Shown: positions 51,393 to 60,083 of the stretch, in pieces
How the letters are laid out: each line of letters starts with the position of its first letter
How positions within the stretch are numbered: the first letter of the stretch is position 1
Assembly (NCBI GenBank): GCA_021828105.1
Contig: JAKATG010000006.1
Span: 186,001 to 250,000 of the forward strand
Direction: 5' to 3'
Length of the DNA: 64,000 bases
DNA from: Taklimakanibacter sp021828105
GTDB taxonomy: Bacteria > Pseudomonadota > Alphaproteobacteria > Rhizobiales > Aestuariivirgaceae
Program-made: the position numbers and the translations under genes
The notes under the pieces: generated by a model
Databases searched by the model: none
What the model saw: the letters and a program-made list of their open reading frames with translations, nothing else
What the model was told of the DNA's origin: nothing

Positions 51393-51409
51393 CCCTAACG
51401 TTGTTAGGG
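51393..51409. promoter_or_regulatory. Palindrome upstream of the aminotransferase-lyase operon
   Basis: CCCTAAC (51393-51399), GTT spacer, GTTAGGG (51403-51409): a perfect 7-bp palindrome with a 3-base centre, 64 bases upstream of the aminotransferase start and between it and the SPW gene stop. It could be a repressor operator for the operon or a short terminator for the SPW gene; no T run follows on either strand. Confidence 0.5.
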
Positions 51410-51440
51410 AATGTCGCGTCGCCGCGGCATCCCCGGTTCG

Positions 51441-51806
51441 TTACCTCATCACCCGGCCGGCCGTCTCAGGCCCGACTGCCGCCCAGACCGCCAAGGCGGC
51501 CACGATGATGCCGACAATGACGTGGTTCCATGTGGCATTCATCTGCGTGGCGAAGCCCAGGAGATAGGGCGACACGATCAGCCAGAGACCGAGCGCCGCT
51601 TCGATCCATTCCTCCCATTTATGGAAGGCGATCAGCGCGGCCAGCGCGGCGACGGCAATGATCACGCCGACGGCCCAGGCGTTCCAGGCCGGGGTCCGAT
51701 CGACAGCGAAGCCCAGGGCCCAGGGCGAAACGACCAGCCAGAGGCCGAGGATAAGATTGACGGCATCCTTCCACTGGTCCGTCAGCCTTTTGCCAATATC
51801 CACCAT
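51441..51806 (-). CDS. SPW repeat membrane protein
   Basis: A 121-aa integral membrane protein with four hydrophobic segments and two SPW-type repeats: GLWLVVSPWALGF near residue 25 and GLWLIVSPYLLGF near residue 80, each preceded by a short polar stretch. The start at 51806 is supported by GGAG six bases upstream; two other ATG codons lie upstream. SPW proteins are of unknown function and are common in alphaproteobacteria. The 48-bp palindrome copy 2 sits 18 bases before its start. Confidence 0.85.
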   Translation of the reverse strand: MVDIGKRLTDQWKDAVNLILGLWLVVSPWALGFAVDRTPAWNAWAVGVIIAVAALAALIAFHKWEEWIEAALGLWLIVSPYLLGFATQMNATWNHVIVGIIVAALAVWAAVGPETAGRVMR

Positions 51807-51824
51807 GAACAACTCCATAGTTTT

Positions 51825-51872
51825 GAGCGCTTCCCTGTCGCCAAAGTCGGGAGACTTTGGCGGGAAGCGCTC
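51825..51872. repeat. 48-bp palindromic element, copy 2 (upstream of SPW gene)
   Basis: Same 48-base length and design as 24563-24610: outer arms GAGCGCTT/AAGCGCTC, inner CGCCAAAGTC/GACTTTGGCG. The two copies agree at most positions in both arms, with several paired changes that keep pairing. It lies in the leader of a leftward gene, as copy 1 does. Confidence 0.75.
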
Positions 51873-52044
51873 CGGCATTGCGCGAGCAGTGCCCACGAGA
51901 CCCGCAACGCCGGTTGCTCGTTCTCTGTTCCTGGGAAGAGAGCGGGAAGGAGCGTTCCCACCACCCTTGGCGCGCAGGAACAGTTTGCTCTAACGACAAT
52001 AGGTAGGAAGGCCGGGCGCCGCGTCAAGATGATGCGACGAAACG

Positions 52045-53184
52045 TCAATTTTCCACGGCGGCTGTATCCTGGTCGGCCGCGGGCTCGACGGTGAAATTAT
52101 TGCCGGACAGGAATTCACCGACATTGGCAAGGCCAGGAAAGGAATCGCAGAACACCTTGACGACGACGAGGATGGGCACGGCGATGAGCGCCCCGACGAT
52201 GCCCCATATCCAACTCCAGAAAGCGAGCGAGACGAAGATCACCACGACGTTGAGCTCGAGCCTTCGGCCGAGGACGAGCGGCGTGATGAAGGCGCTTTCG
52301 AGCGTGTGGAAAAGAAGATAGGCGGCGGGCGGCAGCAGCGCGAGGCCGATCGAGCCATAGGTGATCAGACCGGCAATAAGCGCCGTGCCCGTGCCGATGG
52401 CGGCGCCGACATAAGGGATGAAATTGAGCACCGTCGCGGCGGCACCCCAGAGCAGGGCATTGGGCATGCCGAGCACCGCCATGGCAAAAGCGACGGCAGC
52501 GCCGAAACAGATATTGATCGCGGTGATGGTGAGGAGATAGCGCGAGACCTCGAACTCGACATCGTGGACGACCCGCACCGACCGCTTCTTGTCACTGTAG
52601 GTTGGAAGAATGCGCACCAGCTTGTGCAAAAACAGATCGCCGGAAGACAGCAGGAAGACGACAAGCACCAAGGTGACGCCGAGCGTGGCGCCCAATCCAC
52701 CCAGTGTGTCGGCGGCCCAAGCGGCAAGGCCTGGCTGGGCCACGACGACCCTCTCGGTCGCGGGGCTCACCGCCGCCGCGATCTGCTCGAGCTGAGCCGA
52801 GGCGCTCATGATCTTGCGCAAGGGCTCGCGCAGGGGAGCGAAACGCTCCTCCAGGCGCTGCGCAACGGCCGGCGCGTCCGCAATCACCTGGCTTACCGGA
52901 TCGGCCAGATAGTATGCGGCGGCGCCGAAGACGGCGAACATCGCCAGCACAATCATGATCGCGGAAACGACGGAAGGAATGCCGTGGCGGCGCAAATAGC
53001 GCACCAGGGGCGAGAAGGTCAGCGTGATCAGCAGCGCCAGCATGACCGGCAGGAAGAAGGTGCGGGCAAAGTACAAAGCGCCGATCAGCAGGATTGCGAA
53101 TATGCCAATGATGGAAGCCGAGACCAGCTTTGAGAGGTGGAGCCGCCCATTCGCCGTTTTCGCCTCGACCGGGCCCACATCCAT
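52045..53184 (-). CDS. AI-2E/PerM-family transporter
   Basis: A 379-aa inner-membrane protein of the AI-2E (PerM/TqsA) family with about seven membrane segments: SASIIGIFAILLIGALYF, PVMLALLITLTFSPL, the ATVLNFIPYVGAAIG motif, and LAFWSWIWGIVGALIAVPIL near the C-terminus. The family includes exporters of signalling molecules and sodium/proton antiporters; the role here is not known. The start was placed at an ATG with GAGG six bases upstream (53184); two in-frame starts lie further up. Convergent context is not seen; it diverges from the next gene. Confidence 0.87.
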   Translation of the reverse strand: MDVGPVEAKTANGRLHLSKLVSASIIGIFAILLIGALYFARTFFLPVMLALLITLTFSPLVRYLRRHGIPSVVSAIMIVLAMFAVFGAAAYYLADPVSQVIADAPAVAQRLEERFAPLREPLRKIMSASAQLEQIAAAVSPATERVVVAQPGLAAWAADTLGGLGATLGVTLVLVVFLLSSGDLFLHKLVRILPTYSDKKRSVRVVHDVEFEVSRYLLTITAINICFGAAVAFAMAVLGMPNALLWGAAATVLNFIPYVGAAIGTGTALIAGLITYGSIGLALLPPAAYLLFHTLESAFITPLVLGRRLELNVVVIFVSLAFWSWIWGIVGALIAVPILVVVKVFCDSFPGLANVGEFLSGNNFTVEPAADQDTAAVEN

Positions 53185-53304
53185 TAGCGTCCTCATCTCC
53201 CTCAAAGCTCACATTAACGTCTGGGAGAAGGGCCGGTTCCCTGGGAGCTTCCGGCGGCATCGTAACTGTTTACTTTCCAGCACTTTTGAGAAAGTAATTC
53301 CTAT

Positions 53305-54876
53305 ATGGCCAGGGCCCTGCCGCGCGTCACCTATTCCAACATCGCCGCTGATTTTTCAGCCCTCCACGACTGGCTGGACGGCGCCCTGCCGCGCTTCCGC
53401 AAATCGGCTCTGGGCCAGGCCTGGCCCAATGTGGTGGAAGGCCGGCACGATGTGAGCGGACGCGCTTACGAGGTCTATTGCCCCTTCGATCGCGACCTCC
53501 TGGTGGCGCGGCTGGTCTCGGGCGACCGCACGGCCGTGAAGAGTGCCGTCGCCGCGGCCCGCCAGGCCTTCGGGGCCTGGTCAGGGATGGGTTGGAAGGC
53601 ACGGGTTAAGGCTTTGCGCAAATGGGCCAAGGAGCTCGACCGGCGCAAATACGATCTCGGCATGGCCGCCCTTTACGAGGTCGGCAAATCGCGGCTCGAA
53701 GCCATGGGCGAGGCGGAAGAGGCGGTCGACCTCATCCGCTGGTATTGCGACGAGATGGAGCGCAACCGCGGCTTTGCGCGGCCGATGAGCCGTGCCGTCC
53801 CGCGCGAGGAAACCAGCTCGGTCCTCAAGCCGGTCGGCGTCTTCGCGGTCATCGCGCCCTTCAACTTCCCGGTGGCTCTGCCTTGTAACATGCTAGGGGC
53901 CTGTCTCGTCGCCGGCAACACGGCGGTGTTCAAGCCCGCTCCGCAATCGGGACTGACGGCGGCCCTTCTGATGGAGACGGTGGAATCCGCGGGCCTGCCG
54001 CCCGGCCTGGTCAATCTCATCAATGGCGAGGAGGCGGGACCCTTGCTGGTCGATGCGGATGGCATTGACGGTATCGCCTTCACCGGCAGCCACCAAGCCG
54101 GCATGCGCATCTTCCGCAAGATGGCCTCCGGCCCCTATGCCAAGCCGGTGATCAGCGAAATGGGGGGCAAGAATCCGGCCTATGTGACCGCCAAGGCCGA
54201 TCTCGACCGCGCCGCGGAAGGCCTCATCCGCTCGGCCTTTGGTCTTTCCGGTGAGAAATGCTCGGCCTGCTCGGTCGTCTATGTCGAGGAAGCCGTGGCG
54301 CAAGAATTGCTGCAGCGGCTCAAGACGCACGCCGAGGCGATCGCCATCGGCAATCCGGAAGAGCGTACGACCTTCATGGGTCCGGTGATCAGCGAGACGG
54401 CGGTCGAGCGCTTTCACAAGGCGGTGAAGGCGGCTCGGGCAAAAGGCCGCATCGTCCATGGCGGCGAGAAGCTGGCCGGTGCCCGCTTCGACAGGGGGCA
54501 TTTCGTCGCCCCGACGGTGGTGGCGGAACTTCCCCGCGATCACTGGATTAACAAAGAGGAACTTTTCCTGCCGTTCCTCTCGGTGCAGGTCTGTACCTCG
54601 CTCGACGAGGCCATCGCTTGGGGAAATCGCAATGTTTATGGGCTTTGCGCGGGACTCTATTCGGAGAATCCCCAGGAGATCGAGAGGTTTCTCGAGCGCG
54701 CCGAGGCAGGCGTTCTCTATGTCAACAGGCGCAGTGGTGCCACCACCGGGGCTTGGCCCGGGGTTCAGAGCTTCTGCGGCTGGAAAGGGTCGGGAATTGA
54801 CGGCAAAGGAGGGCTAGGGCCATTTACCATTCCTCGCTACATGCGCGAACAAAGTCTCACCATCATGCGCGGCTAA
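53305..54876 (+). CDS. 1-pyrroline-5-carboxylate dehydrogenase-like aldehyde dehydrogenase
   Basis: A 523-aa aldehyde dehydrogenase. It has APFNFPVALPCNMLGACL, FTGSHQAGMRIF, EMGGKNPAYVTA (catalytic Glu) and the nucleophile cysteine in FGLSGEKCSACS near residue 310, with GVLYVNRRSGATTGAWPG at the end. This composition fits L-glutamate gamma-semialdehyde (P5C) dehydrogenases, linking proline or ornithine breakdown to glutamate. No proline dehydrogenase gene is present in the window. It stands alone between divergent and co-oriented neighbours. Confidence 0.82.
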   Translation: MARALPRVTYSNIAADFSALHDWLDGALPRFRKSALGQAWPNVVEGRHDVSGRAYEVYCPFDRDLLVARLVSGDRTAVKSAVAAARQAFGAWSGMGWKARVKALRKWAKELDRRKYDLGMAALYEVGKSRLEAMGEAEEAVDLIRWYCDEMERNRGFARPMSRAVPREETSSVLKPVGVFAVIAPFNFPVALPCNMLGACLVAGNTAVFKPAPQSGLTAALLMETVESAGLPPGLVNLINGEEAGPLLVDADGIDGIAFTGSHQAGMRIFRKMASGPYAKPVISEMGGKNPAYVTAKADLDRAAEGLIRSAFGLSGEKCSACSVVYVEEAVAQELLQRLKTHAEAIAIGNPEERTTFMGPVISETAVERFHKAVKAARAKGRIVHGGEKLAGARFDRGHFVAPTVVAELPRDHWINKEELFLPFLSVQVCTSLDEAIAWGNRNVYGLCAGLYSENPQEIERFLERAEAGVLYVNRRSGATTGAWPGVQSFCGWKGSGIDGKGGLGPFTIPRYMREQSLTIMRG

Positions 54877-55011
54877 TGCCGGTTCCCGGGCCTTTACAAA
54901 TCGTTCCCGGGGCTTCATGTTGCGGCGCACTTTGGGGTGCTCCCAGGTTCCAGCGACTGGCAAAAAACCATGATCCGGCATCATGTTGAGCCGGGCGAGG
55001 AGTTGTGTTGA

Positions 55012-56556
55012 ATGAGCGTTACACGGCGTGGCGTGCTGAACACGCTGCAAGGGCTGGCGATACTGGGCGTCGCTGCCAGAACGGGTCTCCTGGAAGCAGC
55101 GGCTCAGACCGTTGAGCTTTTCGCCAAGGCGGAACCCTTCAGCGACGATTACGTGCTGGAACTGGCGCGGGCGCGCGCCAAGAAGCCTTTCGTCGAAGAA
55201 AAGATCGCGATGCCGTCCGGCCTCGACAATCTTACCTATGATCAGTATCGCGACATCCGCTTCAACCCGGAGAAGTCGATCTGGAAGGGACAGCCGCATG
55301 GCTTCTCCTTCGACCTGTTTCATTCGGGCTTCTATTACACATCGCCGGTCGACATCTTCGTCGTCAACGACGGCGAGCAGGCGAAGCTCAACTATGTGCC
55401 CGATCTCTTCACCTTCGGTCCGCTGGTGGCGAAGCCCAAGGGCGATATGGATCTCCACTATGCCGGCTTCAGGCTGCGCTACCCGATCAACAGCAAGGAC
55501 TACAATGACGAGTTCTGCGTGTTCCAGGGGGCGTCCTATTTCCGCGCCATAGGCAAGGGTCATCTCTACGGTCTTTCGGCGCGCGGTCTTGCGATCGACA
55601 CCGGCCAGCCCAATGGCGAGGAGTTTCCGTTCTTCCGCTCCTTCTGGATCCGCACGCCGACACCCGATGCGGTCTCGATCGTGGTGTGGGCGCTGCTCGA
55701 CAGCCCGTCGGCCACGGGCGCCTACCGCTTCACCATCAAGCCCGGCCAGGCGACGCAGATGGATGTCGAGATGACCATCTTCCCGCGCCGCGACATCGAG
55801 CATGTCGGCATAGCGCCGCTCACCAGCATGTTTCTCTTCGATGCGATGGATCGTACCGCCTTCGATGACTACCGGCCGGCGGTGTGCGATACAGACGGGC
55901 TGATGATGCTGACGGGTGCGGGCGAATATCTGTGGCGGGCTCTCGCCAATCCGAAGACGCTGCAAGTCTCGGCCTTCGTCGACAACAGCCCCGGCGGCTT
56001 CGGCCTGATGCAGCGCAAGCGGCGCTATGACGATTTCCTCGATCTCGAAGCCAAATATGAGAAACGGCCGAGCCTGTGGGTAGAACCGATCGGCGATTGG
56101 GGCCAAGGCGCGGTCGAGCTCTATGAGATCCCTTCGCAGCGCGAGATCAACGACAATATCGCGGTCTTCTGGCAGCCCAAGCAGAGGCCGGCCAAGGACA
56201 GCTCGGTCTCCTTCGTCTACCGGCTCTATTGGTGCGACGAATGGCCTCTCGACCGCAAGGACTTCAAGGCGATGGCGAGATTCTCCGGCGGCGGTCTCAA
56301 TTTCGACCAGAATAAACGCCTCTATGTCATCGATTTCGAGGGCGGCTCATTGACCGGCGACGTCGTCGCCGATGTGACGGCGAGCCAGGGTACGATCAGC
56401 AATGTGGTCACTCAGCCCAATCCGCAAAGCGGCGGCGTCAGATTGTCTTTCGAGATCGATGTCGGAAATGCTGAAATGTCCGAGCTCCGGGCCGTGCTCA
56501 AGCGCGGCCAGGACAGGGTAAGCGAGACATGGCTCTATCGGTGGACAAAATCGTAG
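55012..56556 (+). CDS. opgG: Periplasmic glucan biosynthesis protein OpgG/OpgD
   Basis: A 514-aa exported protein needed for osmoregulated periplasmic glucans. The N-terminus has a twin-arginine-like start (VTRRGVLNTL) then a hydrophobic stretch, so export by Tat (as in OpgD) is likely. The mature part shows YRDIRFNPEKSIW, FSFDLFHSGFYY, GASYFRAIGKGHLYGLSARG and FFRSFWIRTP in family order. GAGGAG precedes the ATG. opgH begins within its last 28 bases, so the two are coupled and act on the same glucan backbone. Confidence 0.92.
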   Translation: MSVTRRGVLNTLQGLAILGVAARTGLLEAAAQTVELFAKAEPFSDDYVLELARARAKKPFVEEKIAMPSGLDNLTYDQYRDIRFNPEKSIWKGQPHGFSFDLFHSGFYYTSPVDIFVVNDGEQAKLNYVPDLFTFGPLVAKPKGDMDLHYAGFRLRYPINSKDYNDEFCVFQGASYFRAIGKGHLYGLSARGLAIDTGQPNGEEFPFFRSFWIRTPTPDAVSIVVWALLDSPSATGAYRFTIKPGQATQMDVEMTIFPRRDIEHVGIAPLTSMFLFDAMDRTAFDDYRPAVCDTDGLMMLTGAGEYLWRALANPKTLQVSAFVDNSPGGFGLMQRKRRYDDFLDLEAKYEKRPSLWVEPIGDWGQGAVELYEIPSQREINDNIAVFWQPKQRPAKDSSVSFVYRLYWCDEWPLDRKDFKAMARFSGGGLNFDQNKRLYVIDFEGGSLTGDVVADVTASQGTISNVVTQPNPQSGGVRLSFEIDVGNAEMSELRAVLKRGQDRVSETWLYRWTKS

Positions 56557-58418
56557 ATATCGTACCAGCAAAGGACGATATTCTGCCGCCGGAATCCCGG
56601 CTCGAGATGCCCGTCCAGGATCTCGAACATTGGCCCTCGGGGCGGCCCCATTCCGCCGGTCGCTCGCATCCCTCGATCCATCTGTGCCGTTGGTTCGTGT
56701 TCTCGGCGACGCTCGCTCTGACCGGCCTCGGCACCTATGAAATCTACCAGGTGATCAGCCCGGCCGACATCACCTGGCTTCAGGTCATCTTCGCGGCGCT
56801 CTTCGCCATAACCTTCGCCTGGATCTCCTTCGCCTGCGCCAGCGCCGTCCTCGGCTTCCTGTGCCTCAGACGGCAGCGCTATGTGCTCGCCGATCAGGAC
56901 AAGATCGGGCGCACCGCGCTCCTCATGCCGGTCTATCATGAGGATCCCGAAACCGTCGCAGAAGCGCTGGCGCGCATGGGCCGCGCCATCGCGGCGGAGA
57001 AAGCCAACGACAAGTTCGACATCTTCGTCTTGAGTGACAGCCGCGAGCCCGCCCATATCCGTGGGGAAGCGCAGGTCTTCGGCAAATTGCGCCACGACCT
57101 CGGCGACCTGATCCAGCTCTATTACCGAAGGCGCGTCGAAAATCATCACAAGAAGGCCGGCAATATCGCCGATTTCGTCACCCGCTGGGGCGGCGCCTAT
57201 GACTATATGATCGTGCTCGATGCCGACAGCATGATGGCCGGGTCGACGCTCGTCACGCTGGCGCGCGCCATGGCGGCCGACGACAAGGCGGGCATCATCC
57301 AGAGCCTGCCGATGCTGCACAACCGCTGGACGCTCTATGCGCGCATGCAGCAATTCGCCGGCCGCGTCTATGGACCGATCGTCGCCAACGGCCTTGCCGC
57401 CTGGCATGGGCGCGACGGCAATTACTGGGGACACAACGCGATCATCCGCGTCAAGGCCTTCGCCGAGGCCGCGGGCCTGCCCGAGCTCCACGGGCGCAAG
57501 CCGTTCGGCGGCCACATCATGAGCCATGATTTCGTCGAGGCGGCGCTCATAAGGCGCGCCGGCTGGGCCGTCTATATGCTGCCCGGGCTCGGCGGCTCCT
57601 ATGAGGAGACCCCGCCCAATCTCATCGAGCTCGCGGCGCGTGACCGCCGCTGGAGCCAGGGCAACCTGCAGCATATGAAGCTTTTGCGCGTCAAAGGCCT
57701 GCATTGGGTGAGCCGCATCCATTTCCTGCAGGGCATCATGTCGTATCTGGCTTCGCCGCTGTGGCTGTTCTTGCTGCTCACCGGCCTCGTGCTCTCGACC
57801 GTCGCCAAATACACCGAGCCCAATTATTTTCCGGAAGGCTTCACGCTCTTCCCCGCCTGGCCGGTCTTCGACCCCGAGCGCGCTCTAAGGCTGTTCACCT
57901 TGACCATGGCGGTCCTGTTCGTGCCGAAGATCCTCGGCATCCTGGCGGCGATCATCGACCCGGTGCTCAGGCGCGGCTGCGGCGGCGTCAGCGGCCTCAT
58001 CAAGAGCCTGTTCGCCGAATCGCTGCTCTCGGCACTGCTCTCGCCGATCATGATGCTCATCCAATCGGGTTTCGTGCTCGATGTGTTTCTCGGCCGCGAC
58101 TCCGGCTGGAAGGCGCAGAAGCGCACCGAGGAGGCGCCGCCGTTCAACGAGCTTCTCTACAAGCATGCCTGGCACATCGTGGCCGGCGTTCTCATCGGCG
58201 TGCTGGCCTTCCTGATCACGACCAAGACCTTCCTGTGGTTGTCGCCGATCGTGCTCGGTCTCGGCCTGTCGGCGGTCGTCTCCTGGTGGACGGGCCTCGT
58301 CTCTTCGGGCGAACGCGCCTGGCGCTGGAACGTGTTCCGCATCCCGGAAGAGGCTGAGCCGATCTTCGGCGATCAGAACGGCGCCAATCCTAAGGAACGT
58401 CTCGCGGCAGCGGAGTGA
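56529..58418 (+). CDS. opgH: Glucans biosynthesis glucosyltransferase OpgH
   Basis: A 629-aa inner-membrane GT2 glycosyltransferase that polymerises beta-1,2-linked glucose from UDP-glucose. Two membrane segments lie at about residues 50-110, the catalytic domain at 125-390 with ALLMPVYHEDPETV, the DxD in VLDADSMMAG, HIMSHDFVEAALI and RRWSQGN, then several C-terminal membrane segments. It is shorter than E. coli OpgH, as alphaproteobacterial OpgH often is. It starts inside opgG. Its last 29 bases overlap the convergent AcnX small-subunit gene. Confidence 0.93.
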   Translation: MALSVDKIVDIVPAKDDILPPESRLEMPVQDLEHWPSGRPHSAGRSHPSIHLCRWFVFSATLALTGLGTYEIYQVISPADITWLQVIFAALFAITFAWISFACASAVLGFLCLRRQRYVLADQDKIGRTALLMPVYHEDPETVAEALARMGRAIAAEKANDKFDIFVLSDSREPAHIRGEAQVFGKLRHDLGDLIQLYYRRRVENHHKKAGNIADFVTRWGGAYDYMIVLDADSMMAGSTLVTLARAMAADDKAGIIQSLPMLHNRWTLYARMQQFAGRVYGPIVANGLAAWHGRDGNYWGHNAIIRVKAFAEAAGLPELHGRKPFGGHIMSHDFVEAALIRRAGWAVYMLPGLGGSYEETPPNLIELAARDRRWSQGNLQHMKLLRVKGLHWVSRIHFLQGIMSYLASPLWLFLLLTGLVLSTVAKYTEPNYFPEGFTLFPAWPVFDPERALRLFTLTMAVLFVPKILGILAAIIDPVLRRGCGGVSGLIKSLFAESLLSALLSPIMMLIQSGFVLDVFLGRDSGWKAQKRTEEAPPFNELLYKHAWHIVAGVLIGVLAFLITTKTFLWLSPIVLGLGLSAVVSWWTGLVSSGERAWRWNVFRIPEEAEPIFGDQNGANPKERLAAAE

Positions 58419-58809
58419 TATTGCCCTCGGCATCGATCGCCAGGCTGCGATGGCGGGAGAGCCGGCGATAGTCCGCCTCGCCGACCGCGACGATCGGGCA
58501 GCCGCGCCCGTAAAGTGTTTCCGCCACCATCGCGCCGACCGCCAGATTGATGTCGGGCTTCACCAGGATGACGGCGGCGGGCGCTGTGCCGAGCCTGATG
58601 GCCTCGGCCATGCCGCCGGGGGCGGTGCCGGAGCCCCGCGTCTCGCGCATCATGAGGATGGTGCCGGAAAGGCTTTTGCCCTTCTGCGGATGATGAACGT
58701 CGATGATCCGGCCCGAGCGCGGATCGAAGGCGCCCCAGAAGCTCAAGGGCGCATCGAGCGCCAAGACATCGCCCTGGGCAGCACCCTTGTTGAGAATGCG
58801 CGTCGTCAT
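58390..58809 (-). CDS. AcnX small subunit (aconitase-superfamily dehydratase, DUF126)
   Basis: A 139-aa swivelling domain of the AcnX type, with LDAPLSFWGAFDPRSG, SGTILMMRETRGSGTAPGG and ILVKPDINLAVGAMVAETLYG. AcnX type II proteins have been shown to dehydrate cis-3-hydroxy-L-proline to an imino acid; other members act on mevalonate 5-phosphate. The start codon overlaps the stop of the large-subunit gene (ATGA). It overlaps the opgH end by 29 bases on the other strand. Confidence 0.85.
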   Translation of the reverse strand: MTTRILNKGAAQGDVLALDAPLSFWGAFDPRSGRIIDVHHPQKGKSLSGTILMMRETRGSGTAPGGMAEAIRLGTAPAAVILVKPDINLAVGAMVAETLYGRGCPIVAVGEADYRRLSRHRSLAIDAEGNITPLPRDVP

Positions 58810-60083
58810 GCGAGGCCATTGCTCCACAGTTGCGGATCGCGCCAGACCTCGCCCTTGACGGCGCTCTCGACGCATTCGGCAAGGCTGCCGAAGGCGACTT
58901 CGACGCCGAGCATGCCGGGCGCGTAATAGGCCCATTTGGCGGCATTGGTCATGATGCGGCCGCGGCATTGGCGCACCGCGGGCGAGTAATAAGTGCAGGT
59001 GTCGGCGATGACCGTGGCGCCGAATCTCTCGAGCTCCGCGATCCATCCCTTTGCCGCGGCGCCATCGCGGACATAGCGGCTGGTCGAGACATAGAAGGCG
59101 AGGCCGGGCTTGATCCTGCGGCCCGTGACGAGCGGCACCAGCCGCTCGAATTCGCTCAGCGAGAAATGCGGCGTGCCGAGCGCCACCATGTCGAGCGGGC
59201 CGTCCTGCGCCGTCGTCAGATCCTGGCGCGCCTCCAGGAGCAGTTCAGGCGTGAGGTCGATGACCCGCTCGGGCACGCTGTCGCCGAAAGCTTCTCCTTC
59301 CGTTTTCGCCTCGGGCGTCACGCCTATGGCATGCCACAATTCGACGCCGCCCGCCGCCGCGGCCGCGGCCGACAAGGCCTTCAGCCCGTCCGGCGTCTGT
59401 TGCGGCGGCAGCCCCGAGATGACCGGGATGCGCTGCCCTGCGAGCTTGCCGGCCTGATGGCCCAGCAGATGATAGAAGATATTCTCGTTCTTCCACGTCT
59501 CGGGGATATCCTCGGTGCGGATGAGGATGTCGCCGCGGCGCTCCTTGTCCCGATGCAGGCCGGCCTTGGGCGCCTTGCCGATGAGCGCGCAGGCGACGTC
59601 GAGATAGTCGCCATATTTATTGGTGCGGGCGCCGATGACGGAATTGTAGAAGGAGACCGCATTGGATTCGCCGGCCACGATGTGATCGCCGAATTTCGGC
59701 CCGCCAGGAAGCTGATAGGGCGCGCAGGTCCAGACCGGCTTGCAGCCGAGCTGCTCATAGAGCTGCATCAACCTGCGCGCGCCCTTGACCATTTCCGGAT
59801 CGCTCGCCTCGGGGCGGATGTCGGGATTGGCAAGGCTCACCACGCCGTTGTTCGTCCAGGCGGGGACGGCGAGCCTGGCGCCGTGATCGACGAGAAATTG
59901 CGCGAAATCGACATGTGCCTGGCCGCTATAGAAGCAGGCATCGATATGGGCGAAGCTCACCGGCACGAGGGAGCGGGCGCCAAGAATTTCGGCGGCGCGC
60001 AACACCAGCCGCATGGCGAGCTGCATCGCGGGGCCGTGGGCGCCGTCGAGAAAGGCGCGTTCCTTGTCGTCGAGCGAGATCAT
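58806..60083 (-). CDS. AcnX large subunit (aconitase-superfamily dehydratase, DUF521)
   Basis: A 425-aa catalytic subunit of AcnX. Cysteines able to hold the iron-sulfur cluster appear in VWTCAPYQLPGGP, ADTCTYYSPAV and near VRQCRGR, along with ESNAVSFYNSVIGARTNKYG. With the small subunit it most resembles type II enzymes, described as cis-3-hydroxy-L-proline dehydratases that give pyrroline-2-carboxylate. An OCD-family reductase of the kind that takes that product is present elsewhere in the window. Its start overlaps the stop of the upstream Aas-like gene (ATGA type), an odd partner for it. Confidence 0.85.
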   Translation of the reverse strand: MISLDDKERAFLDGAHGPAMQLAMRLVLRAAEILGARSLVPVSFAHIDACFYSGQAHVDFAQFLVDHGARLAVPAWTNNGVVSLANPDIRPEASDPEMVKGARRLMQLYEQLGCKPVWTCAPYQLPGGPKFGDHIVAGESNAVSFYNSVIGARTNKYGDYLDVACALIGKAPKAGLHRDKERRGDILIRTEDIPETWKNENIFYHLLGHQAGKLAGQRIPVISGLPPQQTPDGLKALSAAAAAAGGVELWHAIGVTPEAKTEGEAFGDSVPERVIDLTPELLLEARQDLTTAQDGPLDMVALGTPHFSLSEFERLVPLVTGRRIKPGLAFYVSTSRYVRDGAAAKGWIAELERFGATVIADTCTYYSPAVRQCRGRIMTNAAKWAYYAPGMLGVEVAFGSLAECVESAVKGEVWRDPQLWSNGLA

